Part shown: positions 1 through 6,590 of the stretch, in pieces
How the letters are laid out: every line of letters begins with the position of its first letter
Numbering within the stretch: the stretch's first letter is position 1
Source: an uncultured bacterium
Lineage (GTDB): Bacteria; Planctomycetota; UBA1135; GCA-002686595
Direction of reading: 5' to 3'
NCBI GenBank assembly: GCA_913058555.1
Contig: CAJXRJ010000244.1
Coordinates: forward strand, 1 to 9,602
DNA: 9,602 nucleotides
Notes under the pieces: model-generated
What the model was told of the DNA's origin: nothing
Databases searched by the model: none
Seen by the model: only the letters and a program-made list of their open reading frames with translations
Position numbers and translations under genes: made by a program

Positions 1-1994
1 CTTGTGATCGTCGACCAGACGAAGGCGTTCACGTCCATCGGGTTGCGCTCAAGGGCGCTGGCGATGGCCGGGATGAGCCGTGCGGCGCTCTTCGTGTGGC
101 CGTCGGCGTTGAGCTTCTCGAACTGAGCGATGAGGCCATCCACATCCACGCGGGGCGAAGAGGCCAAGAGCTGGGTCGAGGCGGGTGCTGCCTGGGCCGC
201 GCGCGGCCGCACTTCCCGGGCGTCGTAGCTTTGGCCTTGGCCCATTTCAGCCCGAACGAAACGCTCCATCAGGGGGCCGACGTGCGGAAGGCCGTTGACG
301 CTCGCGGACCAGCGGAGTTCGGTGTCCGAGTGGCGCGTCGTCGCGACGACGGTGGAGTGCTTGAGGAGCTCCAAGAAGGGCGCGGCGTCGCCCATTTCAC
401 GGGCCGGGATCACCTGGGCAGCGACGTCGGCGATGCGCCCGAGCGACACGCCGAGGACCGACGTGTGATCGGAGGCCGCGCCAGAGATGAGCTCGGCGAA
501 CATCCGGTCCTGGGTCACGTTGCGACCGTCCGTGGCGTTGATGGCGGCCTTGATGGCGCGCGGCGACGGCGAAACCACGATGCGTCCGTCCTGGGCGTAG
601 AGGTAGACGTTGACGCCCTCGATGGAGTAACTGCTGACCTCAGTTCCGTTGATGCGGGCCGTGTCGGCTTGGCGTTCGCCCGAGCCGGCGGCACCTTGAA
701 TGAGGCCAAGGCCAAGGTCCCAAAGGGCCTTCGAACGCGCCACGTCGTTGACGCTCATGGCGAGGGCGGCGTCGGGCAGCGGCATGCCACCTGGGCCTTC
801 GTAGGTCGAGGGCAGCGCGAAGACGGCCACATCGACGAGGTTGCCGAAGACTTCACGGCCGAGGTCCATGATCGACACGACGGGCTGGCCCTCGCTGTCG
901 GTGATGCCCGCTCCGCCGGCACTACGCTTGTTGAGGGAAGCGGCCCAGAAGACGGCGGAGCCATTCGGGATAAGCTCGAACGTGCTCTCGGAGACATGCG
1001 GCATGCGCATGAGGTTGAACATGACGTTGTGATGTCCCTCCGCGAGTTCAAGCCCAGCGTCCATGGAGAAGCCGTTGTCATCCACGCCGAAACGGCCGGA
1101 GATCGTCCGGAGGCTCTCCACATCCAGGAGGCTGATGCCCATCGCTGCCTGAGGGTCCTGTCGCGAGACATCCCGCAAGAGCCCCTGGATCAGTGGCATC
1201 ACGGGCTCGGCATTCGCGCAGAAGAAGAGCAGGTCGTCGCCGCGCTGCTCCATGGCGTTCTCAAGCGCCGGGTTCTGCGCGAGACTGTCGTTTCTTTCGC
1301 CGCTAACGCGGCCCAGGACACCCTCGATCAGCGCGCGGTCCGTTCCGGCGACGATCAGGCGCTCTCCCATCGTCACGTGCAGCATCCCCTCAATGACGTA
1401 GGTTGCATGGCCATGGATAGGCTTGCTCAACTGACCGCCCGCGGGGAGTGCCGTTTCGATCAGGCCGCGTACGGCCTGCATGTCGCCGGGGTTGAGGATG
1501 GCGACGCCCTTTGGCATCTCCGAGCGCGGGTCGATCTCTGTGATCGCGACCGCGGCGCCCCTCAGTCCAAGGGCCCCATCGATGAGATGGGGGCTGATCG
1601 CGAGCCCTCCGGCGCGATCGCTGCCTTGCAGGAGGCCAAGTTGATCGAGCAGGTTCGAGAGCTGCGCGCCCGGTTCATTGAGCTCGATGTACAGGATCGA
1701 ATCATGGGGCATGAGGCCGGCGAGGTCGCTGGTGGCCAACTCCTCAGAGCAGGCCCTGATGCGCTTTTCGATGCGTTCGAGTAGCTCCGGCGAGCGGCGG
1801 GATTGCTTGGCCGCCTTGCGGTAGAGCTCAATTGCGGCCTCCAGGTCGCCCTCCTCGTGCTCCACGAAGTAAGCGCGGTGGAAAGTGTCTTGGGCGCCTT
1901 GGGCGAGTGCAGGAGTCGCGCTGAGGCAGGCCGCAAGGGCGGCGCTGGCGACAATACCCAGGCGCGGCGTTCGGGGAAGGGACGGTCGGAGCAT
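1..1994 (-). CDS. Secreted protein of unknown function, N-terminal TPR-like unit (3' end beyond left edge)
   Basis: I translated this frame by hand. It is open for 664 codons from the ATG at 1994 to the window edge with no stop, so the C-terminus is missing. Residues 1-31 form a Sec signal peptide: basic start (MLRPSLPRTPR), hydrophobic core, and a likely cleavage site after ATPALA. Residues 38-66 (HRAYFVEHEEGDLEAAIELY and what follows) look like one tetratricopeptide-type helical pair. From about residue 95 (MPHDSILYIELNEPG) there is a long alternating strand/helix region that resembles the planctomycete DUF3352-type secreted proteins, but I cannot confirm the family. The last 50 residues are again helical. 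The product should be periplasmic or exported; its function is unknown. No strong Shine-Dalgarno precedes the ATG. A GTG 33 nt upstream in frame is possible, but it would put 11 extra residues before the signal peptide. The plus-strand open frame opposite is a shadow. Confidence 0.85.
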   Translation of the reverse strand, partial: MLRPSLPRTPRLGIVASAALAACLSATPALAQGAQDTFHRAYFVEHEEGDLEAAIELYRKAAKQSRRSPELLERIEKRIRACSEELATSDLAGLMPHDSILYIELNEPGAQLSNLLDQLGLLQGSDRAGGLAISPHLIDGALGLRGAAVAITEIDPRSEMPKGVAILNPGDMQAVRGLIETALPAGGQLSKPIHGHATYVIEGMLHVTMGERLIVAGTDRALIEGVLGRVSGERNDSLAQNPALENAMEQRGDDLLFFCANAEPVMPLIQGLLRDVSRQDPQAAMGISLLDVESLRTISGRFGVDDNGFSMDAGLELAEGHHNVMFNLMRMPHVSESTFELIPNGSAVFWAASLNKRSAGGAGITDSEGQPVVSIMDLGREVFGNLVDVAVFALPSTYEGPGGMPLPDAALAMSVNDVARSKALWDLGLGLIQGAAGSGERQADTARINGTEVSSYSIEGVNVYLYAQDGRIVVSPSPRAIKAAINATDGRNVTQDRMFAELISGAASDHTSVLGVSLGRIADVAAQVIPAREMGDAAPFLELLKHSTVVATTRHSDTELRWSASVNGLPHVGPLMERFVRAEMGQGQSYDAREVRPRAAQAAPASTQLLASSPRVDVDGLIAQFEKLNADGHTKSAARLIPAIASALERNPMDVNAFVWSTIT

Positions 1995-2158
1995 GGCGTG
2001 AGGGGCCGATAGGCCAGTCGGGGACACGTTCGGGGACGGAGAGTCGGACGCCAGCCTTCTTCGGGTTCCACCCTTGAATCTTGCAAGCCAAGTCAAATTC
2101 CTCGAACGATCTCGGTCGCCCAGTCTCCGTCCGGCCCCCGCCCTGGCCGCGCACGTCC

Positions 2159-2770
2159 TTAATCTGCGGAGGCCTCCACCCAGAACCAGCCGCGCAGATC
2201 GCCATCCTTGTATCCCACGGCCTGGTCGGCGGGATAGCGCTCCGCGAGGGCACCGCCCACGCCGTCGCCAAGGTCCGCTTCTTGGCCGTGGCAAGCGAGG
2301 CAGACCGGGGCGATCATGATCGGGAACAGGGCCCGCAACTCCTTGTCGCCTTGGATGAAGAGGGCCTCTTCCGGCGCCGCTGCCAGATGATCCTGGGCCC
2401 ACTCGGGAGCCTGGTTCCCTGGCTGGCGTAGCTGGGCAGAGGTGCGCCCAATCTTGACGCCAGCTTCCGCGCTGACCGTCGCCGCGATGGCGGGGGCGCG
2501 TTCCTGGCAGACGCCGATGGCGCTCACGTGACCTCCTTCTTGAATGGCCGCCGTGAGTTCCCCGACCAGGCCGCGGGCGAGTCCATTGCGCGCGGACTCC
2601 GCCGATTCCAAGAGCGCAGCACTGGCCGCGTTCAGTTCGCCGCGTTTCACCACTTGCCACCCAGGGGGCGCGTCGATCTCCGAGCCGCAGCCCGAGAGCA
2701 AGGTCAGGGAGAAGGTGGCGGCGAGCGCGGGAGCAGCGCCGGCGATCCAAGTCGTGAGTCGATAGAGCAT
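2159..2770 (-). CDS. Tll0287-like (DUF3365) c-type haem lipoprotein
   Basis: The product is 203 residues. Residues 1-28 are a lipoprotein signal peptide ending in the lipobox LLSGC, with lipidation at Cys28. The rest is one Tll0287-like domain. The family's conserved central block is visible: AIGVCQ (residues 84-89), then GRTSAQLRQPGNQAPEW (108-124). The C-terminal block has CLACHG (157-162), a CXXCH c-type haem site, followed by YPADQAVGYKDGDLRGWFWV (179-198). In this family the domain binds haem and is often the outer sensor part of signalling proteins. Here it stands alone on a lipid anchor, so a redox or gas-sensing or electron-transfer role in the envelope is inferred. The start is set at 2770 because the frame upstream lacks any signal feature and would push the lipobox to about residue 117. 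No clear Shine-Dalgarno is seen. The 164 bp to the next gene downstream argue against tight coupling. Confidence 0.9.
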   Translation of the reverse strand: MLYRLTTWIAGAAPALAATFSLTLLSGCGSEIDAPPGWQVVKRGELNAASAALLESAESARNGLARGLVGELTAAIQEGGHVSAIGVCQERAPAIAATVSAEAGVKIGRTSAQLRQPGNQAPEWAQDHLAAAPEEALFIQGDKELRALFPIMIAPVCLACHGQEADLGDGVGGALAERYPADQAVGYKDGDLRGWFWVEASAD

Positions 2771-3135
2771 GATCCCAGGATAGGACCCGCGGGCCGTGCC
2801 GTCAGCAAGGGGATCAGCACGGTCCAGCGTCCCCGCGTGACCCGGCGAGCCCAGGAAGGTCGTGTCACGGTCCGCGGATCCAGGCCCTTGGGTGTCCCTC
2901 TGAGCCAAACGGCATTGCCCCATGCCACGAATCCGACGCGCCCTGATGGCCTTAGCCACCGGCCGCCCCGTCCCGCCGGCACAAGTCCCGCGGTTTGGCG
3001 CTGTCCCGAAAGGCGATCGCCCGCCGTGACTCACCACAAAAAGAAGGAGGCCGCCACAAAGGCAGCCTCCGCAAAATGAGTGGTGGCGATCGAGGAGCCG
3101 CCACGCGAGCGCCGGGCCGATTCTCTCGAGGGGGG
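2771..3135. other. Intergenic region, 365 bp
   Basis: This gap separates two minus-strand lipoprotein genes. Apart from the terminator at its right end I see no gene. Open frames cross it on both strands, but they are extensions or shadows in GC-rich DNA with arginine/proline-rich translations. The left half must hold the promoter and leader of the haem lipoprotein gene, but no convincing -35/-10 pair can be read. A 10-bp palindrome GGCGATCGCC sits at 3012-3021. Confidence 0.6.
3038..3070 (-). terminator. Intrinsic terminator of the beta-barrel lipoprotein gene
   Basis: Read on the minus strand, GGAGGC (3070-3065) pairs with GCCTCC (3051-3046). After one mismatch the stem continues with GCC/GGC around a 5-nt loop (3060-3056). 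The stem is followed by the T-rich tail TTCTTTTT (3045-3038). It lies about 65 nt after the stop codon at 3136, so it fits rho-independent termination of the upstream minus-strand gene. It separates that gene from the haem lipoprotein gene. Confidence 0.75.
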
Positions 3136-3882
3136 TTACAGGCGGAAGCCGAGGACGAGCATGAACTGTAGGTAGTCTGCGTCGCCGGAAACGGTCGTGA
3201 GATCGAGGTCCGTGCCGAAGAGCGTCCGGACATCCAGCCCGAGGAACAGTAGGTCGTTCAAGTTGTATTGAACGCCGCCGTGGGCGTAGAAGCCGAGGGA
3301 GAAGTCTTGGTCGTCGGCGACCTGGCCACCCTGGTCATCGTCGACGCCGGCGATGATCGCAGCGAGTCCTGCGCCGACGTATGGCGTCCAGCGGCGCTCA
3401 CCTTTGAACCAGTAGCGGGCCCCGCCGAAAAGCTCGGCCGCGGCGCCAGTGACGTCGGGGTTGGTCGCAAAACCGTTCTCGGTGCTGAGGGATCCGATCC
3501 CGCCAACTTCGAAGCCGAGGCCGTTGGCGATTTCATGGGCGTACTCAAGGCCAAAGGCTGCCTCTGAGTCGACGCGACCAAAGATGGCGTCATCGGAGAA
3601 GTCTCGGACACCGGCCTGGAGGGAGATCTGACGAATGGGGGCGACGGGCGTCGGCTCCTCACCGTCCAATTCCTCAGGATCGATGTCTTCGATGAAGAGT
3701 TCGTCGGGATCGATTTCGAGGGGTTCGACGTCTTGGGCGGCTCGGTCGTCGATGTAGTCGAACGACGTTGTGGGACCGTCCAGAGGCTCGGTGTCTTGCG
3801 AGTCCTCCTGGAGAGTGGCACATCCGGTGAAGACGGGGGCGAGGAACAGGAGCGTGGCGGCGCGGAAGATGGGAATCTGCAT
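3136..3882 (-). CDS. Lipoprotein with acidic linker and predicted outer-membrane beta-barrel domain
   Basis: The product is 248 residues. Residues 1-21 are a lipoprotein signal peptide with lipobox VFTGC and lipidation at Cys21. Residues 22-82 are a very acidic linker rich in Asp, Glu and Pro (for example EIDPDELFIEDIDPEELDGE). From residue 86 to the end the chain alternates amphipathic strands with short turns: ISLQAGVRDF, FGLEYAHEI, GFEVGGIGSL, AELFGGARYWF, TPYVGAGLAAI, LGFYAHGGVQYNL, FLGLDVRTLFG and YLQFMLVLGFRL. This is the look of a small OmpA/OmpW-type eight-stranded barrel. The terminal residue is Leu rather than the usual Phe, but the last strand still carries the pattern. The role is probably structural or in the outer membrane; no substrate can be named. 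The start is the only ATG giving a lipoprotein signal. An intrinsic terminator follows about 65 nt downstream. Confidence 0.85.
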   Translation of the reverse strand: MQIPIFRAATLLFLAPVFTGCATLQEDSQDTEPLDGPTTSFDYIDDRAAQDVEPLEIDPDELFIEDIDPEELDGEEPTPVAPIRQISLQAGVRDFSDDAIFGRVDSEAAFGLEYAHEIANGLGFEVGGIGSLSTENGFATNPDVTGAAAELFGGARYWFKGERRWTPYVGAGLAAIIAGVDDDQGGQVADDQDFSLGFYAHGGVQYNLNDLLFLGLDVRTLFGTDLDLTTVSGDADYLQFMLVLGFRL

Positions 3883-4035
3883 GGCAAACGAACGCTACCC
3901 CGGCGTTTGCAGCGGGGCGCCCGAAGTCGCCTGACGACCCAAGTTCGATGGCGAGGTGTCCTGGGTTGAGAGCAACTGACTCGGGCCGGGGCGACTCTGT
4001 CCACGAACGGAGCAGTCGGGGCGTGGGCTAAGGCC

Positions 4036-6450
4036 TTACAGGTCAATCTCGAGGATGATCGATTCGCCCGTCGAGGGTTCGATCTTGGTGACGGACGCAG
4101 GGCGCCCGGACGCGAGCTCGGCGCGCGTGCCAATCCACAGCTCTAAGGGGCACGCCGGCAGGACGTCCACGTCGAACTGGCCGTTGGAGGCGATCCTGAA
4201 GGCACTTTGAAGGCCGGCCCTGTCGCCCACACAAGGCACCAAGGTCCCATCGAGCAGGTGGAGTTCAGCCATTCGCTCCACCCCGTCGCCACGGGCCGAC
4301 CGGACTTGACCCTGGAGAGAGGCCGTTCCGTGCAGGTGAAAGTGAATCTCATGGGTGCCGGCTCCGATCTGCACCGGACCGGTCCCCACGGGGAACATCG
4401 CCCGTCCCCCAAGGTCCGTCCCGCGGACGCCAATCCAGTGCGACCCGGGGGCGAGCGTCAGCCCGTGTTCGCTCCCTGCGTAGTGGTTCACCGAAGCGCT
4501 GCCGCGCACGCCTTTCGTCCGGATGCTTGCACTCCCAGACGAGACGCTCAGGGCGCCACCGTCATACCCGAGGGGCGTTGAGAACGTCGAGCGCCCGGCC
4601 AGGGGACGAGGGGCTTCGAGGCGGCGACTCACTTGGATCTCGGCGGAATCGACCGTGATGCCAGAGATGCCATCGGGGCCGCTGACCTTGAGGAGGACCT
4701 GCGCAACCTCAGGTTCCCCGAATCGCAGAACGACGTCCGTTGCGTCATGGGCCACGCCGCTGACCGTGGCCAGGCCGTACTCGGCGCTGCGTGCTTCCAA
4801 CCGATACGTTCCAGGGGGGACGCCTTTGAACTCAAAGGACCCCCGGGAGATGGTCCTGGTGGTTGGAAGGTGGCCCCCAAGCACGAAGTCAAAAGGTGCC
4901 GGGTCCGATTCGGGCACGATCCTCACCGTGACATAGCCCTCATGGGGGCCGCCCGGATCCACGATGCGGCCGTTGACCTTGCTTTGGGGAATGAGGTGCA
5001 GGGTCAGGTCGTGGGGGGCAGCGACGCTGACGGTGTCTTGGGCGAATGAAAGCGGGTCGGGGAAGATGGTGCCGCCAAAGGGTGAGTAAGACGCCCTTTC
5101 GCCCACGGTGCTTTGGGCCCGCACCACGATCCCTTGGGTGGGGCCGGTGATGGCTACTGGGACTTCAAAGGTGCCGTCGTCCCGGGTGAGCGCGCGATCG
5201 GGCTTAAGGGACGTGATCGTCGACTCAGCGTCGACAGCGTCGAAGCGTAGCCGCGCCTTGACGGAGGGCGTCCCGTCCGCTTCCAGGACGATTCCCCTGA
5301 GCGTCACGTAGGCGTCAGGCTGGTAGATCACGCGTGTCTCGCCCTCGGGGTCCATGGCGAGCGGGCGTAGCACGGCCTTGCTCGGGCGGCCGTTAGGGAC
5401 GAGGAACGCGTCCGAATCCAGGGCTTCGAATTCAAGCACACCCCCGAGGGTCACCCGCAGATGAACGCCCGCCGGGACGCCCTCGAACTTGCACGTGCCG
5501 CTCGCGTCCGTGGAGCCGTAGCGGGCGTCGAACGAGTAGCCGAAGACCGCGCGTTCGTTCCTGCTGAAGGGCCCATCGGGGGACAGGTTCAGCTGGAAGT
5601 CGAGTCCCACCAGGGGCGTGCCGTCCCGGGTCTTTGCCTCAATGGCCATGGTCGAGCTGGGCACCATGAGGACCTCGATTGGCTGCCAGACCATGTCGTC
5701 ATCGAATCCAGGCACTTGGATCGAGATCAGGCTGGACGCGGACTTGGAGACGAGCAGTCGATCCTCGAGCCGCAGGGGGCTTGTGAGGTCCTCGTGGGGG
5801 AGCTCCGCCATCGCGAAGTGGCCATTCGCGTCGGACGTTGCCGTCGCGCCCGTCTCCTTGTGCACGATCGAGGCGCCCGGGACGGGGGCACCGCCCGGGG
5901 TCATGACGACGCCCGTGGCGACGGGCGCATGAACCATGTAGACGACAAGGTCTTCGGGGCCAGACATGCCGGCTGTGAAGTCGATGCGCTTGGACCAACG
6001 CATCAGATCGCCCTCGGCTGTCACGGCCATGAGGGTGCTCATGGGGCGATCGCCCCGATCGAACATGGTTAGCCGGAAGCTGCCATCCGCCCCCGACGTG
6101 GCTTCCAATTTCGGGTCGGCAACACCCACCGCTATGAGGGCCCCCGCTAGGGGCTGAGCTTCGCTTGCGGTCCCGTCCCTCGGCACGACGAGCACGCGCC
6201 CGGCCATGACGAGTTCCGGCGCCGGGGCTTCGTCCAGGGCCGCGTTCCGGCGGCCCGTGTCCTTGGGGGACTCCGTGGGGGGCTGCAGTTCCGGCCCATT
6301 GGCGATGGGGGACTGGCCGCCCTGGGATTCCGCATCGTGATCCGCGACCGGATCGGTCCCTGGATCTTGTGCTGGGTCGTAGGCCCACCAGGCCCCGAAT
6401 CCAGCGATTAGGGCGAGGAGAACGGCGAGTCGCTTGCGCATGCCCACCAT
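4036..6450 (-). CDS. Membrane-anchored protein with carboxypeptidase-regulatory-like repeats
   Basis: The product is 804 residues. Residues 5-24 (RKRLAVLLALIAGFGAWWAY) are a single hydrophobic helix after a basic start and lack a clear cleavage site, so an anchor with the rest outside the cytoplasm is likely. Residues 25-78 are a Pro/Asp/Gly-rich spacer. The rest contains several carboxypeptidase-regulatory-like beta-sandwich units, near residues 81-145, 176-220, 270-335, 380-440, 490-560 and 708-765. They are recognised by segments such as GVVMTPGGAPVPGASIV, SDANGHFAMAELP and FKGVPPGTYRLEA. These domains are binding or scaffold folds; no peptidase catalytic motif is seen. The start at 6450 has AGGGG 4 nt upstream (further upstream GAGGA). 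An in-frame ATG at 6564 would add 38 residues with no signal character and would overlap the divergent gene. The gene is divergent from the sigma-fusion gene, which carries the same kind of repeats, so the two probably act together. Confidence 0.88.
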   Translation of the reverse strand: MVGMRKRLAVLLALIAGFGAWWAYDPAQDPGTDPVADHDAESQGGQSPIANGPELQPPTESPKDTGRRNAALDEAPAPELVMAGRVLVVPRDGTASEAQPLAGALIAVGVADPKLEATSGADGSFRLTMFDRGDRPMSTLMAVTAEGDLMRWSKRIDFTAGMSGPEDLVVYMVHAPVATGVVMTPGGAPVPGASIVHKETGATATSDANGHFAMAELPHEDLTSPLRLEDRLLVSKSASSLISIQVPGFDDDMVWQPIEVLMVPSSTMAIEAKTRDGTPLVGLDFQLNLSPDGPFSRNERAVFGYSFDARYGSTDASGTCKFEGVPAGVHLRVTLGGVLEFEALDSDAFLVPNGRPSKAVLRPLAMDPEGETRVIYQPDAYVTLRGIVLEADGTPSVKARLRFDAVDAESTITSLKPDRALTRDDGTFEVPVAITGPTQGIVVRAQSTVGERASYSPFGGTIFPDPLSFAQDTVSVAAPHDLTLHLIPQSKVNGRIVDPGGPHEGYVTVRIVPESDPAPFDFVLGGHLPTTRTISRGSFEFKGVPPGTYRLEARSAEYGLATVSGVAHDATDVVLRFGEPEVAQVLLKVSGPDGISGITVDSAEIQVSRRLEAPRPLAGRSTFSTPLGYDGGALSVSSGSASIRTKGVRGSASVNHYAGSEHGLTLAPGSHWIGVRGTDLGGRAMFPVGTGPVQIGAGTHEIHFHLHGTASLQGQVRSARGDGVERMAELHLLDGTLVPCVGDRAGLQSAFRIASNGQFDVDVLPACPLELWIGTRAELASGRPASVTKIEPSTGESIILEIDL

Positions 6451-6459
6451 TCTGCCCCT

Positions 6460-6477
6460 ATTCCTCGTCACAGGAAT
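6460..6477. promoter_or_regulatory. 18-bp inverted repeat in the divergent intergenic region
   Basis: ATTCCT (6460-6465) and AGGAAT (6472-6477) are perfect inverted arms around the 6-bp spacer CGTCAC. A third half-site TTCC at 6483-6486 gives an overlapping GGAA-N6-TTCC. The repeat lies between the starts of the two divergent genes and only 10 bp upstream of the minus-strand ATG. It could be an operator. In the minus-strand transcript it could instead fold into a hairpin whose 3' arm abuts the ribosome-binding region of that gene. No convincing sigma-70 promoter hexamers can be assigned nearby. Confidence 0.35.
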
Positions 6478-6582
6478 GTCACTTCCGGTCGCTCGCTCGT
6501 TAGCCGTCCATTGGCTCGCGCAGGGACGCGGCCAGAAAAGTTGCGATTGCCTGAAGAATGCCAAGGGCTAGCGCCATCTTGC

Positions 6583-6587
6583 AGGTG
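6583..6587 (+). promoter_or_regulatory. Shine-Dalgarno AGGTG for the sigma-fusion gene
   Basis: AGGTG pairs perfectly with CACCU at the usual 16S rRNA 3' end and lies 3 nt before the ATG at 6591. That is close to the aligned optimum for this part of the anti-Shine-Dalgarno. The in-frame ATG at 6558 has only weak purines (GAAGA) before it, so this site decides the start. Confidence 0.5.
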
Positions 6588-6590
6588 CCC

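Noticed and set aside
96..1784. 562-codon open frame on the plus strand
   Set aside because: It is antisense to the continuous minus-strand gene. The translation is rich in Arg, His, Asp and Gly with no recognisable domain or signal, and its openness is explained by GC-rich wobble positions of the minus frame.
2771..3037. N-terminal extension of the haem lipoprotein frame by 89 residues
   Set aside because: The extension is Arg/Gly-rich, shows no domain, and would bury the lipoprotein signal inside the protein. It also overlaps the leader after the terminator.
2528..3079. 183-codon open frame on the plus strand
   Set aside because: It is antisense to the haem lipoprotein gene and the intergenic region, crosses the terminator, and has Arg/Pro/Ser-rich shadow composition.
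3898..3917. CCCCG/CGGGG short hairpin upstream of the beta-barrel lipoprotein start
   Set aside because: A 5-bp stem with an 11-nt loop is expected by chance at this GC content and no conserved riboswitch-like element is seen.
4029..4038. 10-bp palindrome TAAGGCCTTA that includes a stop codon
   Set aside because: There is no stem with a usable loop and no T-tract after it, so it is not a terminator and is probably chance.
6043..6056. 14-bp palindrome GGGGCGATCGCCCC (similar GGCGATCGCC at 3012-3021)
   Set aside because: It resembles the cyanobacterial HIP1 core, but only a few copies occur and one is inside a coding region. Chance in GC-rich DNA is enough to explain it.
6451..6564. 38-residue N-terminal extension of the 804-residue protein
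   Set aside because: It would place the signal anchor internally and overlap the divergent gene region. The ATG at 6450 has purines at a suitable distance and gives a normal signal anchor.
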